From Promethearchaeota archaeon (GTDB lineage Archaea > Asgardarchaeota > Lokiarchaeia > Sigyniarchaeales > SOKP01), in NCBI GenBank assembly GCA_019057795.1, contig JAHLWS010000049.1, positions 90,696-154,695 on the forward strand: a stretch of 64,000 bases of DNA. The letters run 5' to 3'. Below are positions 44,217-53,133 of the stretch, piece by piece; the first letter of the stretch is position 1, and each line of letters starts with the position of its first letter. The notes under the pieces were generated by a model. The model saw only the letters and a list, made by a program, of their open reading frames with translations. It did no database searches and was not told the origin of the DNA. Both the position numbers and the translations under genes were made by a program.

Positions 44217-45125
44217 TTAATCGAATTTTAAATAATCTGCTATAGTTTTAGCTAAAGATACTTTAGCTACTTCGTTATCAATTGAATCAGTACCTATGAT
44301 ATAATCTGCTCCAGCTTTTAAGATGCGATACTTCGCATGCTGCAACATTAAAGCGTGTGTTGCCACAGCAAATACTTTTTTAGCTCCACTATCTTTAGAT
44401 AATCTGATTGCTGTTGCCATCGTTCCTCCTGTTGCGATAATATCATCTGCAATGACTACATCTTTATTTTTCAAACTTAAATTGCCCGTCATAGTTATTT
44501 CCCCGGTTTTAATGTTGCGAGTTTTATCAAAATAATCAACAAGTACATGTTCTCCAAAATGTTTTGCAAAAGCTTTAGATCTTTCAACTGCACCTTTGTC
44601 AGGTGAAACAACAACAATGTCTTTTTCACTTAACGACTTAATGTAATCTGCTAATATCTTCATTGAATCAATATTAATTGTTTTACACGATAAATTTTCT
44701 AAAATTTCAGGAGAATGAACATCTACAGTATAGAATTCATCTATACCTAAAGAATTAATTATACGTAAAATCACGTGAGCAAAAGGACATTCACCAGGTC
44801 TAAATACTTTATCTTGCCTAGCATAAGCAAGGTAAGGTACTACGATGGTTATTTTGCTTGCCCCCATTCGTTTAACGGAATCTACCATCATTATTAGTTC
44901 AATTAGTCTTGAATTTTGGTTGCCGCAAAAATTTGGTCCTGTTGATTGAACGATGATGACTGCTTTTCCTTCTATTATAGTTTCATCTTCAATGTTAATT
45001 CTCAGATAATTCTCTCCGTCAGGAAACGTTTTAAATTCAGTATTTATCGATTCAATACTTAATTCATTAGCAATCTTTACTCCCAGCATTTGAGAAGCTG
45101 GACCTACGATAAGAATTTTTTCCAT
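44217..45125 (-). CDS. prs: Ribose-phosphate pyrophosphokinase
   Basis: A 302-residue PRPP synthetase, which makes 5-phosphoribosyl 1-pyrophosphate from ribose 5-phosphate and ATP for nucleotide and cofactor synthesis. Visible motifs are FPDGENYLRI, VPYLAYARQDKVFRPGE, YTVDVHSPEI, VVSPDKGAVERSKAFA and the PRPP-binding loop VVIADDIIATGGTMATA. Length is typical for archaeal class I or III enzymes. ATG at 45125. Confidence 0.95.
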   Translation of the reverse strand: MEKILIVGPASQMLGVKIANELSIESINTEFKTFPDGENYLRINIEDETIIEGKAVIIVQSTGPNFCGNQNSRLIELIMMVDSVKRMGASKITIVVPYLAYARQDKVFRPGECPFAHVILRIINSLGIDEFYTVDVHSPEILENLSCKTINIDSMKILADYIKSLSEKDIVVVSPDKGAVERSKAFAKHFGEHVLVDYFDKTRNIKTGEITMTGNLSLKNKDVVIADDIIATGGTMATAIRLSKDSGAKKVFAVATHALMLQHAKYRILKAGADYIIGTDSIDNEVAKVSLAKTIADYLKFD

Positions 45126-45178
45126 AAAATACCACTTTATCTATTTGGAATTTAACATTTTAATTAATGAATTCTTTC

Positions 45179-45898
45179 TTATATTTTTTTTAAAAATTCA
45201 AGAGAAATGTTGAAAATTTCTTCTCTATGCCCCTTGAATGAATGACCCCCTGTTTCGAATTGTACTACATTTTCCTTCTTTAGTCCAAGATGGTTTTTTA
45301 TTTGGTCTAAATTCTCAAAAGGAATTCTTTGATCGTCTTTACAATGAGCAATCAGTATTCTCTCATTATTTTTCGGATCTTTATTTAAATGATATTTAGG
45401 GCTTATAAGTTTTATAATATCATCAGGGAATTTTATTCTTGTTGTTATATAATCATAACGAGTACACAGTGCTATTAACTTTTTTATCCTCTTATCAAGA
45501 AACCCGTGAGTTAAAATAATTGCTCCTCCCAAACTTCTGCCAAATAATACTATCTGACAGTCTAATAATTTTTCTGATTGCTCATTTACAACCCAACTAA
45601 TTACTTCTTTAATATCTGAAAATATTTTAGCAACCATTTTATCCCATCTTGAACCCGTTTGCTTTTTGGTCTCTCCATGTGCGCGGTAATCATACGATAA
45701 GACGTAAAATCCAGCACTCGCAAACTTTTCTGTAAACAACTTTACAAAATAACTTTCTCTATGATCTAATAATCCTGCAAGGTTTATTATAAATGGGGCT
45801 TTTGGAGGCGTATTCAAGGAGTAATAAATTGAACCTTTGAGCTTTATATTATCAGATTCTATCGGAATTTCTATGTTTTCAATTTCTACAGTAGTCAT
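45179..45898 (-). CDS. Alpha/beta hydrolase (serine aminopeptidase-like)
   Basis: A 239-residue alpha/beta hydrolase with LAGLLDHRESYFVKLF, the YDYRAHGET segment, nucleophile elbow GRSLGGAI, and a His in ETGGHSFKGHREE. It resembles intracellular esterases and serine aminopeptidase S33-type hydrolases. The catalytic acid is probably in HCKDDQRIPFE. It is followed upstream by the IscU-like gene 12 bases away on the same strand, so they share a transcript without an obvious shared function. Confidence 0.82.
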   Translation of the reverse strand: MTTVEIENIEIPIESDNIKLKGSIYYSLNTPPKAPFIINLAGLLDHRESYFVKLFTEKFASAGFYVLSYDYRAHGETKKQTGSRWDKMVAKIFSDIKEVISWVVNEQSEKLLDCQIVLFGRSLGGAIILTHGFLDKRIKKLIALCTRYDYITTRIKFPDDIIKLISPKYHLNKDPKNNERILIAHCKDDQRIPFENLDQIKNHLGLKKENVVQFETGGHSFKGHREEIFNISLEFLKKI

Positions 45899-45909
45899 GT
45901 TAAGATTAA

Positions 45910-46350
45910 TTAAACCTTATAGTTTTTATATTTTTCAATTAGACTCTTTAAAGTTCTCACAGTTAATTCTAAACAATGTTTATGATCGTCCGGTAAACCG
46001 TGTAACTCGCGATCTATATCTTCTGGTTTCAAATTCTCTGCAAATTCAATAGGTTTTCCTTCAATTAATAATGTAGTTTGACTTCCTGTTGCTACCGTAG
46101 CACCACAACCATCAGTATAAAAATTTGCGCTTTCAATTATTCCATTTTTAATTGTTAAATAAAATTCCATGGTGTCATTACATGGTCCTTTATATGAATG
46201 GGAAACTGTGAAATTAGACGGTATTCCCCAATTTTTTGGATTATGAAATAAAGCAACTACATGTTTGTTAAAAGCTTTAGTCTCTTCATCTATTATCTCT
46301 TGTTGGAGTCTCTCAACAAACTTATCAAAATCATCCTCATCTTCAGGCAT
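45910..46350 (-). CDS. IscU/NifU-like iron-sulfur cluster scaffold
   Basis: A 146-residue protein of the NifU N-terminal family. The three cluster cysteines are Cys57 (GPCND), Cys82 (TDGCGATVATGS) and Cys126 (HKHC), and the region ANFYTDGCGATVATGSQTTLLIEGK is typical. It assembles or carries [2Fe-2S] or [4Fe-4S] clusters. The N-terminal 30 residues are an extra acidic helix (EDEDDFDKFVERLQQEI). No IscS or other cluster genes lie next to it. Confidence 0.85.
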   Translation of the reverse strand: MPEDEDDFDKFVERLQQEIIDEETKAFNKHVVALFHNPKNWGIPSNFTVSHSYKGPCNDTMEFYLTIKNGIIESANFYTDGCGATVATGSQTTLLIEGKPIEFAENLKPEDIDRELHGLPDDHKHCLELTVRTLKSLIEKYKNYKV

Positions 46351-46351
46351 G

Positions 46352-46645
46352 TTATTTGCTATCCTCTAAATGGTTCAAAATATGTTTCTCTAAACGTTCT
46401 TTTCTTATAATTTCGTTTGGAGCTTTATTATATTTATCTAAAATGCCTAAAATTTCCCGATTTAAGGCGTCGTGTTCGCGTAAACAACTACTTTTTTTCA
46501 AAAATTCCTCTCCGTGCCTTAATGCGACTAAATTTTCCGTAATTTTCATTAATTCCGTAGCAATAATACTGTTAATGTAAATTAAATCTGAATACATATT
46601 TTTCATATATATGCCTAATTTTAATTGGTCAGCAGACATATGCAC
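46352..46645 (-). CDS. Small helical protein (97 aa) upstream of the IscU-like gene
   Basis: A 97-residue predicted all-helical protein (IATELMKITENLVALRHGEEFLKKSS; LNREILGILDKYNKAP). It ends one base before the IscU-like ATG, so the two are surely co-translated or co-transcribed. Two further starts exist inside its first 14 residues. No family recognised; a role in cluster handling is guesswork based on position. Confidence 0.5.
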   Translation of the reverse strand: MHMSADQLKLGIYMKNMYSDLIYINSIIATELMKITENLVALRHGEEFLKKSSCLREHDALNREILGILDKYNKAPNEIIRKERLEKHILNHLEDSK

Positions 46646-46675
46646 TAAAACTTATTATTAGATATAAAAGTAATT

Positions 46676-48379
46676 TTAAAATGAAAAAGCAAAATAAATT
46701 GCTATATATATTAAGGCTCCAATAATGAAGGCACCTATGGCCCCCAATCTCGTGAAAAAGGTTTTCTTCATGTCGGGTTTTAGAACTTCCTTCGGGAAAG
46801 CTTTCAGATTCTTTAGATATTTATTGATAAGACGGTCTTCTTTTAAATCTAAAGTAATTGGAATTCTATAGGTTATAGATGCGGTGTTAAATTGAACAAC
46901 ATCGATTGGAAGGCATAAATAAAATATTATGAAAATAATCACCACAAACAATAACGAAGTGCTTAGGAGGTTATCAATTATTAAAGCCATTGTATCAGCA
47001 ATTACCCAACCTTCTACTTGTTGAATCGTCATAAATACCAGTAATCCGCTTATTCCAAATACATCAAAGAAATCTAATTTTCTATACCACTTTCTCACAT
47101 TGATCGACTCTACATTATTTGCGGCAACATAGTGGAATTTATAGTAAAATGATCGTTTGAACCTAAATTTCTTTAATTCTTCGTCAAACTGTAGTATATC
47201 TCCATCTTTACTACCAAAATCGTAAAACAGAGATTTTACTATTAGCATTAAACCATACATTAAGGAGATCCACCAAACTAAAGGACCAAAAAATAACATC
47301 TGCGTTAGCATAACTATTGCAAATATTATTAAAAACAATCCAAAGCCTAATTTGAATAATTGAAAATTAGTCGTACTTACATCTGAAAATAATCCACTCT
47401 TATTTAATTCCTCTCCTTCTCGTAAATTTGGATTACAATCTAAATAAGTGCTAAAATCCTCCTTGAACTGAGATTGTTGTTTTAATTTCACGGGAGAAAA
47501 CCACATTTCATAAAGCCTCTCCTTTGTAGCGATTTCAAAATAGTTTTGCTGAAACATAACCAAAATAATTAAGGCAATGACGTCTAAAATAGAAATAACG
47601 ACAAAAGTCCAAGATAGTACAAATTCTGGTCCTGCCCTTTCAGCAGCAAATAAGGGGATTGCTGTCATAAGTTGTAAAACGATAAAAGGAATCATTATTA
47701 TAATCCAAGCTAATTTCGGGCCCGCGTGATTATTTTGATATCGAAGTACTTCAATGTCCTTCTTAGGAATCTCCGTTAACCACGGAAACCCAGGTCTTAT
47801 TTCGTAAAAGAAAAGAAAATTCTTTGATCTAGAGAACACTCCCCGAAAGGGACTCAATAGAAAATATATTAGTAAACCCAGCCCAATTCCTAGCATTGGA
47901 AGACCCGTAACATAAAACCACGATGGTCCGCCAAGGAAAACAGCGCTCCCATATTTTATTTCGTGACCAATATCACCTCCGAATATAAGAAAAGAAAATA
48001 TGCCAACAATGATTAAAAGTAATGCAGCTATACCTCTTGTTAATGTAATTGAATTAAATTTAACGAATTCTTCTATTGGTTCTCTTAAATCGCGCATTCT
48101 TTTTATTGTCAAAGAATTTTCCCGGATGTAATAGGGCGTAATGAAAAATTTTGATGTTATTATCCCTCCAAAAACAATTATTAGGATATCAACAAATAAC
48201 GAGAGATTAATTCCTTCGAGGGTTATTTCAAAATCAAATCCCGTAAATAAGAATAAAAATCCTAAAAACATTATAAAAAGACCAGTAAGTAGAAAAATAA
48301 AGCGTAAGATTCGCTTTTTAGGGTGTGTTAATTTTAATTTTTCAATTTCTTCGTTGTTTAAATAACTCATCAGATGCAC
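46676..48379 (-). CDS. Multi-pass membrane protein of unknown function
   Basis: A 567-residue protein with about eleven membrane helices. After an N-terminal cytosolic segment (NNEEIEKLKLTHPKKRILRF) the first helices are FIFLLTGLFIMFLGFLFLFTG and VDILIIVFGGIITSKFF. Soluble loops contain PH-like strand patterns (FFYEIRPGFPWLTEIPKKDIEVLRYQN; LQFDEELKKFRFKRSFYYKFHYV), reminiscent of bacterial PH-domain membrane proteins, though this is weak. Function unknown. Confidence 0.6.
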   Translation of the reverse strand: MHLMSYLNNEEIEKLKLTHPKKRILRFIFLLTGLFIMFLGFLFLFTGFDFEITLEGINLSLFVDILIIVFGGIITSKFFITPYYIRENSLTIKRMRDLREPIEEFVKFNSITLTRGIAALLLIIVGIFSFLIFGGDIGHEIKYGSAVFLGGPSWFYVTGLPMLGIGLGLLIYFLLSPFRGVFSRSKNFLFFYEIRPGFPWLTEIPKKDIEVLRYQNNHAGPKLAWIIIMIPFIVLQLMTAIPLFAAERAGPEFVLSWTFVVISILDVIALIILVMFQQNYFEIATKERLYEMWFSPVKLKQQSQFKEDFSTYLDCNPNLREGEELNKSGLFSDVSTTNFQLFKLGFGLFLIIFAIVMLTQMLFFGPLVWWISLMYGLMLIVKSLFYDFGSKDGDILQFDEELKKFRFKRSFYYKFHYVAANNVESINVRKWYRKLDFFDVFGISGLLVFMTIQQVEGWVIADTMALIIDNLLSTSLLFVVIIFIIFYLCLPIDVVQFNTASITYRIPITLDLKEDRLINKYLKNLKAFPKEVLKPDMKKTFFTRLGAIGAFIIGALIYIAIYFAFSF

Positions 48380-48496
48380 ATTAATTTATCAAAACTATTA
48401 ATATATCTTTTGTTTTTATCTTTAATAAAATTGCAATTTTAAAAAATTTAAAAATGATTGATTTCAATTATTAATAAATTTAGATTTAAATAGAAA

Positions 48497-48970
48497 ATGG
48501 ATTATAAAAACTTTCACGACGGTTTATTATCAATATCGTTAATTCAATTTATTATATCGCTTACTTTTTTAATAGGTTCGATAGTTTTAAAACCCTTTAT
48601 TGCCTTGGAACCTAAAGAAAGAGATTATATCGTTTTATTAACAGTATTAAATATAAGTTTTAGCATCTACTACATAATAGAAGCGTTAAGATTAGAAAAC
48701 GTTTTTAAACTGGAAGACAAGCATGTTATTAAATTTGGAAAAAGGATTGGAATCGTATCTTTAGTCTATTTACCCTTATATTTTACATTTTTCTCACTTT
48801 TATTTCTTAATTTGCACGAGTTGCAAGTGATGATGGTTTACTTAATTCTCATTATAGAAACATTGTTACTTGGGGTTGTATTTAAAGAAGTTTACGATCT
48901 TCTCTTTATATCTGAAGCTGAAAGAAAGTTTGAATTAGAAAAAAATCGTAAATTATACTTAGAACCTTAA
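48497..48970 (+). CDS. Small four-helix membrane protein
   Basis: A 157-residue protein with four hydrophobic segments (LLSISLIQFIISLTFLIGSIVL; YIVLLTVLNISFSIYYIIEAL; GIVSLVYLPLYFTFFSLLFL; MMVYLILIIETLLLGVVF) and a charged C-terminal tail. No family recognised. It is alone on its strand and convergent with the BRO1-like gene. Confidence 0.5.
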   Translation: MDYKNFHDGLLSISLIQFIISLTFLIGSIVLKPFIALEPKERDYIVLLTVLNISFSIYYIIEALRLENVFKLEDKHVIKFGKRIGIVSLVYLPLYFTFFSLLFLNLHELQVMMVYLILIIETLLLGVVFKEVYDLLFISEAERKFELEKNRKLYLEP

Positions 48971-49029
48971 GAAGATTATTAAATTCAGTGTAATAAAAAA
49001 TTTTAGATAAAAAGATATTTTCTCTTGAA

Positions 49030-50277
49030 TTACATTTTAGCTAATTTTTCTAATGCGGTGTCGCACATTTTAAGTTTCGTGCTATATTTTTCCATAAGTT
49101 CTGCCCATTTTTCCACTTCAATTTCCTTATTATCTTTTAGCACTTTCAATTCATTAATAGTTCTTACGATGCCAGCTTTTTTGTCTATCAATCGCTCTCG
49201 TCTACTATACGGTATTTTTTGTTCCAGTTTTCTTTTTTGGAACGATTTAAACCTCTTAATGTTTAAATCCTTAGGTACAAATTTGGTTAAATATATGGTG
49301 CTTTTTGGAACGAACGGTGCTAAATTTTCTGGGATAATAATAATTGGTTCAGGATCCTGAATTCTTTTAATCTCGTCGTAATTTAAAATATCCATTGGAT
49401 TTTCTTTCAATATATCCGTAACAATAGCCAAATTGCCGTCAATATTGCTTTTTTCTTCGCTTGATAAATCAGATAACTCTTGGAGCATTTCTTTCCAGAT
49501 TTCTTTAGATTTATCGTAATAGAAATTTGCTTTTTGTTGTAACTTTCTAACTTTGTCTTTATTAATATTTGTAATCGAAGATTCTAACGAAGCTTGAGCT
49601 TTAAGATTGCAAGCTTTACCCATATCAAAGTGAAATTGAGCTCTTAGTTGTTGTTTTTTCTTCTCTTCGTGTTTTTTCAAATAAAATAATCTTTTTGATA
49701 AAGAGCTTAATCCCGAGTATAATTTTGAAGCGAAATAGGTATTATAAGAATTTTCTTCCTTTAAAGCAGCAATGCTTTGTGCTAAGATTCGTGCCTCCTC
49801 TGAATTCAATTCGAGATTTTCAGATGAAAGAGTTACTCCTAATTCAGTCTGATTAATAGATGCAGCACTAAAATACGCGGCAGTTTTGTACATTTTGCTG
49901 CATTCTACCATCGCTATTATCGCATCTTCCCAATCTTCCCCATCTTCAAATTTTTCTGATATATGAGAATAGCCTCTTGCCATCACCCATAAAGTACGTG
50001 CACACTCAAACATCAAATCTCTTATTTTAATTTCCTTGTTGTTGTCTAAAGGTTCTAAAAAATTCGGTGTGATGTCTAAATCTTTTAAAATTTTAATATG
50101 CTCTTCACTTTGATAGTTAATGTTTAAAATTTTAGTGTAATCTAAAACAAGGTTTAAATCGTCTAAACTAAAACTTTCTTCTTCTTTTTCTAAAGCTTCT
50201 TCAATTTTCTTTATTTTATAATGCAGATATCTAATACGCTGCATTATCTCGTTTGTAAAAAAAGTCATATTCCACAC
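49030..50277 (-). CDS. Helical protein with probable BRO1-like domain
   Basis: A 415-residue all-helical soluble protein. The order of segments follows a BRO1 domain: FECARTLWVMARGYSHISEKF (first conserved helix pair), EDAIIAMVECSKMYKTAAYFSAA, EEARILAQSIAALKEENS followed by YFASKLYSGLSSLSKRLF (the LAQAQE...liAKL pattern), KKKQQLRAQFHFDMGKACNLKAQ, and a Pro-rich stretch, PENLAPFVPKSTIYLTKF, before a final coiled coil. In eukaryotes BRO1 proteins (ALIX, Bro1) bind ESCRT-III. The match is by pattern only; a general TPR-like repeat protein is the alternative. Confidence 0.5.
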   Translation of the reverse strand: MWNMTFFTNEIMQRIRYLHYKIKKIEEALEKEEESFSLDDLNLVLDYTKILNINYQSEEHIKILKDLDITPNFLEPLDNNKEIKIRDLMFECARTLWVMARGYSHISEKFEDGEDWEDAIIAMVECSKMYKTAAYFSAASINQTELGVTLSSENLELNSEEARILAQSIAALKEENSYNTYFASKLYSGLSSLSKRLFYLKKHEEKKKQQLRAQFHFDMGKACNLKAQASLESSITNINKDKVRKLQQKANFYYDKSKEIWKEMLQELSDLSSEEKSNIDGNLAIVTDILKENPMDILNYDEIKRIQDPEPIIIIPENLAPFVPKSTIYLTKFVPKDLNIKRFKSFQKRKLEQKIPYSRRERLIDKKAGIVRTINELKVLKDNKEIEVEKWAELMEKYSTKLKMCDTALEKLAKM

Positions 50278-50370
50278 TTATAGTTTTTTGTTTAAATTTC
50301 AGTTAATTAAAATAATTTAATCATCATTTTAAAACCATTTTAAAAATATGAAAATTAATATAAATTAAAA

Positions 50371-51690
50371 ATGATTAATCAAAAAATATTTATTTTTGAA
50401 TTTGTGAGTGGAGGAGGATACAATCAAGTTGATATTCCTTCGTCTTTATTTTGCGAAGGTTATGCAATGTTAAGAACCATTATAGAAGATTTTAAAAAAT
50501 TAGGTTTTCAAATTACTACATTATTAGATATTAGGATTGATTTTTTATCTCAATATTTAAAAGTAGATAAAATAAAACTAGTTAGAAAGAATGATGACTA
50601 TATAAAAGTTTATACAGATTGCTTAAATGAATGTATTTATTGTTTTATTATTGCCCCAGAATTTTCAAAACACCTCTATAAACTTACTCAAATAGCAAAA
50701 GATCTTAAAAAGAAAATCCTAAGTATAGATTTAAACGGTGTTTGGTTGGGAACATCTAAGCTAGAGACTTACAAATATTTTATAGCTAATAAAGTCAACA
50801 CTCCAAAAACCTATAAAATCCCTTTAAAAGGAGGAGAGATGGATGTAGATTTCATACTTCAAAAATTTGATCAGCTCGGTAGTTCCATAATAATGAAACC
50901 CGAAGATGGTGCAGGATCGGAATTACTATTTCACTTTACAACTAAAGATCAGATTTTACAGTTATTTGAAAGGCCTAAAGCAAAACTTGATACAGCTAGA
51001 AGCTATATAGTTCAAGAATATATTGATGGCGATGATTTAAGTATTTCTATAATTAACAGAACTAATCCTGAAAAGACTGACGCCATGGATCAGATAATTC
51101 TGAGTTTAAATACTCAAAATGTACAAAATCTAGATCCTAATAAAGATTCTCTCTACTTGGGAGGCTATACTCCAGTAGAAAATTATAAAGTTTTAAGAAA
51201 TAAATTCGAAAAGATTTTAAAATCCATGGACTTAAAAAGTTTCCAGGGATATTTTGGAATAGATTTCATAAAAAAAGCAGATAATTCTATCTATTTTATA
51301 GAGATTAACCCAAGATTAACTACATCATATATCGGTATTAGGAACATATTGGATTATAATCCTATAGAATTCCTATTTAATCAATATAAATCTAAATTTG
51401 AATTAACAAAATTAGAGCCAAATAAGTTTTCACATTTCACTCGATTAGAATTGAAATACTCTGGAAATAAATCGTTCAAAAATATATTGAATTCCATTAT
51501 CCCAAAATTAATGGGCGTGATTCCAGAAATAGTAACACCTCCAATTGCTTTAAGTAAAAAGGTTGTGGATCAAGACTTATCGTATTATTGTTTTATAGCA
51601 ACGAAAACAAAGGATTTAGATTCTTCAGAGAAAAGAATTTCTAAAATTATTAAGATTTTTGAAGACTTTAATTTTAAAAAAATTAAATAG
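50371..51690 (+). CDS. ATP-grasp ligase, tyramine-glutamate-ligase-like
   Basis: A 439-residue ATP-grasp protein. The start, KIFIFEFVSGGGYNQVDIPSSLFCEGYAMLRTIIEDFKKLG, is characteristic of the MfnD-like group, where the methanogen enzyme joins tyramine to glutamate in methanofuran synthesis. The ATP-grasp core shows SIIMKPEDGAGSELLFHF, YIVQEYIDGDDLSISII and the metal site FIEINPRLTTSYIG. Without methanogenesis the substrate pair may differ. It ends 8 bases into the convergent regulator gene. Confidence 0.8.
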   Translation: MINQKIFIFEFVSGGGYNQVDIPSSLFCEGYAMLRTIIEDFKKLGFQITTLLDIRIDFLSQYLKVDKIKLVRKNDDYIKVYTDCLNECIYCFIIAPEFSKHLYKLTQIAKDLKKKILSIDLNGVWLGTSKLETYKYFIANKVNTPKTYKIPLKGGEMDVDFILQKFDQLGSSIIMKPEDGAGSELLFHFTTKDQILQLFERPKAKLDTARSYIVQEYIDGDDLSISIINRTNPEKTDAMDQIILSLNTQNVQNLDPNKDSLYLGGYTPVENYKVLRNKFEKILKSMDLKSFQGYFGIDFIKKADNSIYFIEINPRLTTSYIGIRNILDYNPIEFLFNQYKSKFELTKLEPNKFSHFTRLELKYSGNKSFKNILNSIIPKLMGVIPEIVTPPIALSKKVVDQDLSYYCFIATKTKDLDSSEKRISKIIKIFEDFNFKKIK

Positions 51691-52579
51691 ATAATAGAAG
51701 GATAATAGAAAAACCTCCGTAGTGGATCAACAGCGAAATAATTAACGATTTTTCAATTTTTAACTTTTTATTCACACTTAAATTATATGTTAACAACCAT
51801 AAAGACAATACTTGGAATAAAATTACGAGCACATTATCTAATATTCTAATTGCTGGTAAATTTAAAGAACCTGTAGAGAATAAGATAAAATGCAATACTA
51901 AGTAAATATCTATAGGAAATAAAATAATGGGAAAAGAAATTAAAAATTTCAAGGTATTATCTTTTTTTTTATAAATTATCCGACATATACCTTCGTTAAT
52001 TAGAAAAAAGAAAACAATATTGCCTATAAATATAATTGCAAGTATTATTTGAAGAATTGGTTCAATAAATTCAAATTCTATTATAGATTGCCCAAAAAAG
52101 AGAAATAAAGGAAATAAACCGTTCAAACCGCAAAATATTGCCCCTATTAAAGCAATCGTAATTGAAATTATTATCGTATAAATCATTTGGTTGCTTTCGT
52201 AATCAATATATTTTTTTGGAGTCAAACGCATTAATCCTTTCAAAATTGGCGAACTAAATTCTTTTTTACTAAAATCAGGAGTAATGATTGTATTTATGTT
52301 ATCCTTTAACGAATTGTAAGCATGGGTCCCCAATTCAGTTAAGTAATACTTCTTATCATCACGTTGTTCAATTAAATGAGATAGAGTGTCTAAATGGTGG
52401 TAAATCGTGCCCGTACTTACCTTTAATTCTTTTTTAAGGTATGTAAACGAAGTAAATTTATTCTCTCCAATAATGTTTATGATCTTTCTCCTAAGCCCAT
52501 GACCCAACGCGTAGTAAAAATTGGCCTCAGCATCGTAAATTTTAGCTTTTTTCGTATGCGTTTCTTCTTTTTCACTAAT
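51683..52579 (-). CDS. ArsR-like winged-helix protein fused to membrane helices
   Basis: The N-terminal winged helix reads ALGHGLRRKIINIIGENKFTSFTYLKKELKVSTGTIYHHLDTLSHL, as in archaeal ArsR-type repressors (ALSxPxRRKIL...SxGTIYYHL). About five membrane helices follow. A TTG at 52507 would cut into the conserved ALGHG motif; the open frame runs on for 32 residues to an in-frame stop at 52611-52613, with ATT 52577-52579 eight bases after AAGGGG and just downstream of the preceding gene's stop (52599-52601). ATT is therefore the likely start. It may sense a membrane signal. Confidence 0.7.
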   Translation of the reverse strand: MSEKEETHTKKAKIYDAEANFYYALGHGLRRKIINIIGENKFTSFTYLKKELKVSTGTIYHHLDTLSHLIEQRDDKKYYLTELGTHAYNSLKDNINTIITPDFSKKEFSSPILKGLMRLTPKKYIDYESNQMIYTIIISITIALIGAIFCGLNGLFPLFLFFGQSIIEFEFIEPILQIILAIIFIGNIVFFFLINEGICRIIYKKKDNTLKFLISFPIILFPIDIYLVLHFILFSTGSLNLPAIRILDNVLVILFQVLSLWLLTYNLSVNKKLKIEKSLIISLLIHYGGFSIILLLSI

Positions 52580-52598
52580 TGTTTGATCCCCTTCTCAC

Positions 52599-53006
52599 TT
52601 AGCTTTCCTTAATTATAAGGACGTTTAAAATATCGAAGAATATTAATATTGAGCCCATAATTGAAAAGTAAAAACCTATTTGGGCGGTAGGAAGATAAAT
52701 GAATTCTTTTGTGACGATTTCAAAAATGAATATCAAAAAAAATCCCAACCCAACGAGATTAATTATAACAGAATTAATTCTATAATCTATTTTATAAACG
52801 ATTAAACCCGTTCCAACTAAACAGATTATTCCGCTAATTAGAGGGAATAGATATAAAAAAGAATCTTCAATTGCTACACTCGTTGTAATAATATATATGT
52901 ATAATAAAGATTGGTTGGAGAACCAAGATAAAAATTCTGATATTATCAATAAAATCGAACCAGTTAATCCCAACAAACGAAAATCTAAATATTTTTTGAT
53001 ATTCAT
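52599..53006 (-). CDS. Small four-helix membrane protein
   Basis: A 135-residue protein with four membrane helices (LLGLTGSILLIISEFLSWF; LFPLISGIICLVGTGLIVY; SVIINLVGLGFFLIFIFEIV; IGFYFSIMGSILIFFDILNVL). It precedes the winged-helix membrane protein gene by only 19 bases and so is almost certainly co-expressed with it; it might be its partner or target. No family recognised. Confidence 0.55.
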   Translation of the reverse strand: MNIKKYLDFRLLGLTGSILLIISEFLSWFSNQSLLYIYIITTSVAIEDSFLYLFPLISGIICLVGTGLIVYKIDYRINSVIINLVGLGFFLIFIFEIVTKEFIYLPTAQIGFYFSIMGSILIFFDILNVLIIKES

Positions 53007-53133
53007 AATTTTTTATGTTTTATACGATTTTTATATTAAAAAAACATTCAATAATTTTTATAAACTAAAATAGTAATATTAATTTAATCTTAAAATAGAA
53101 CTACAAAAAATCTTTAATTATAGTTGAACAGAA

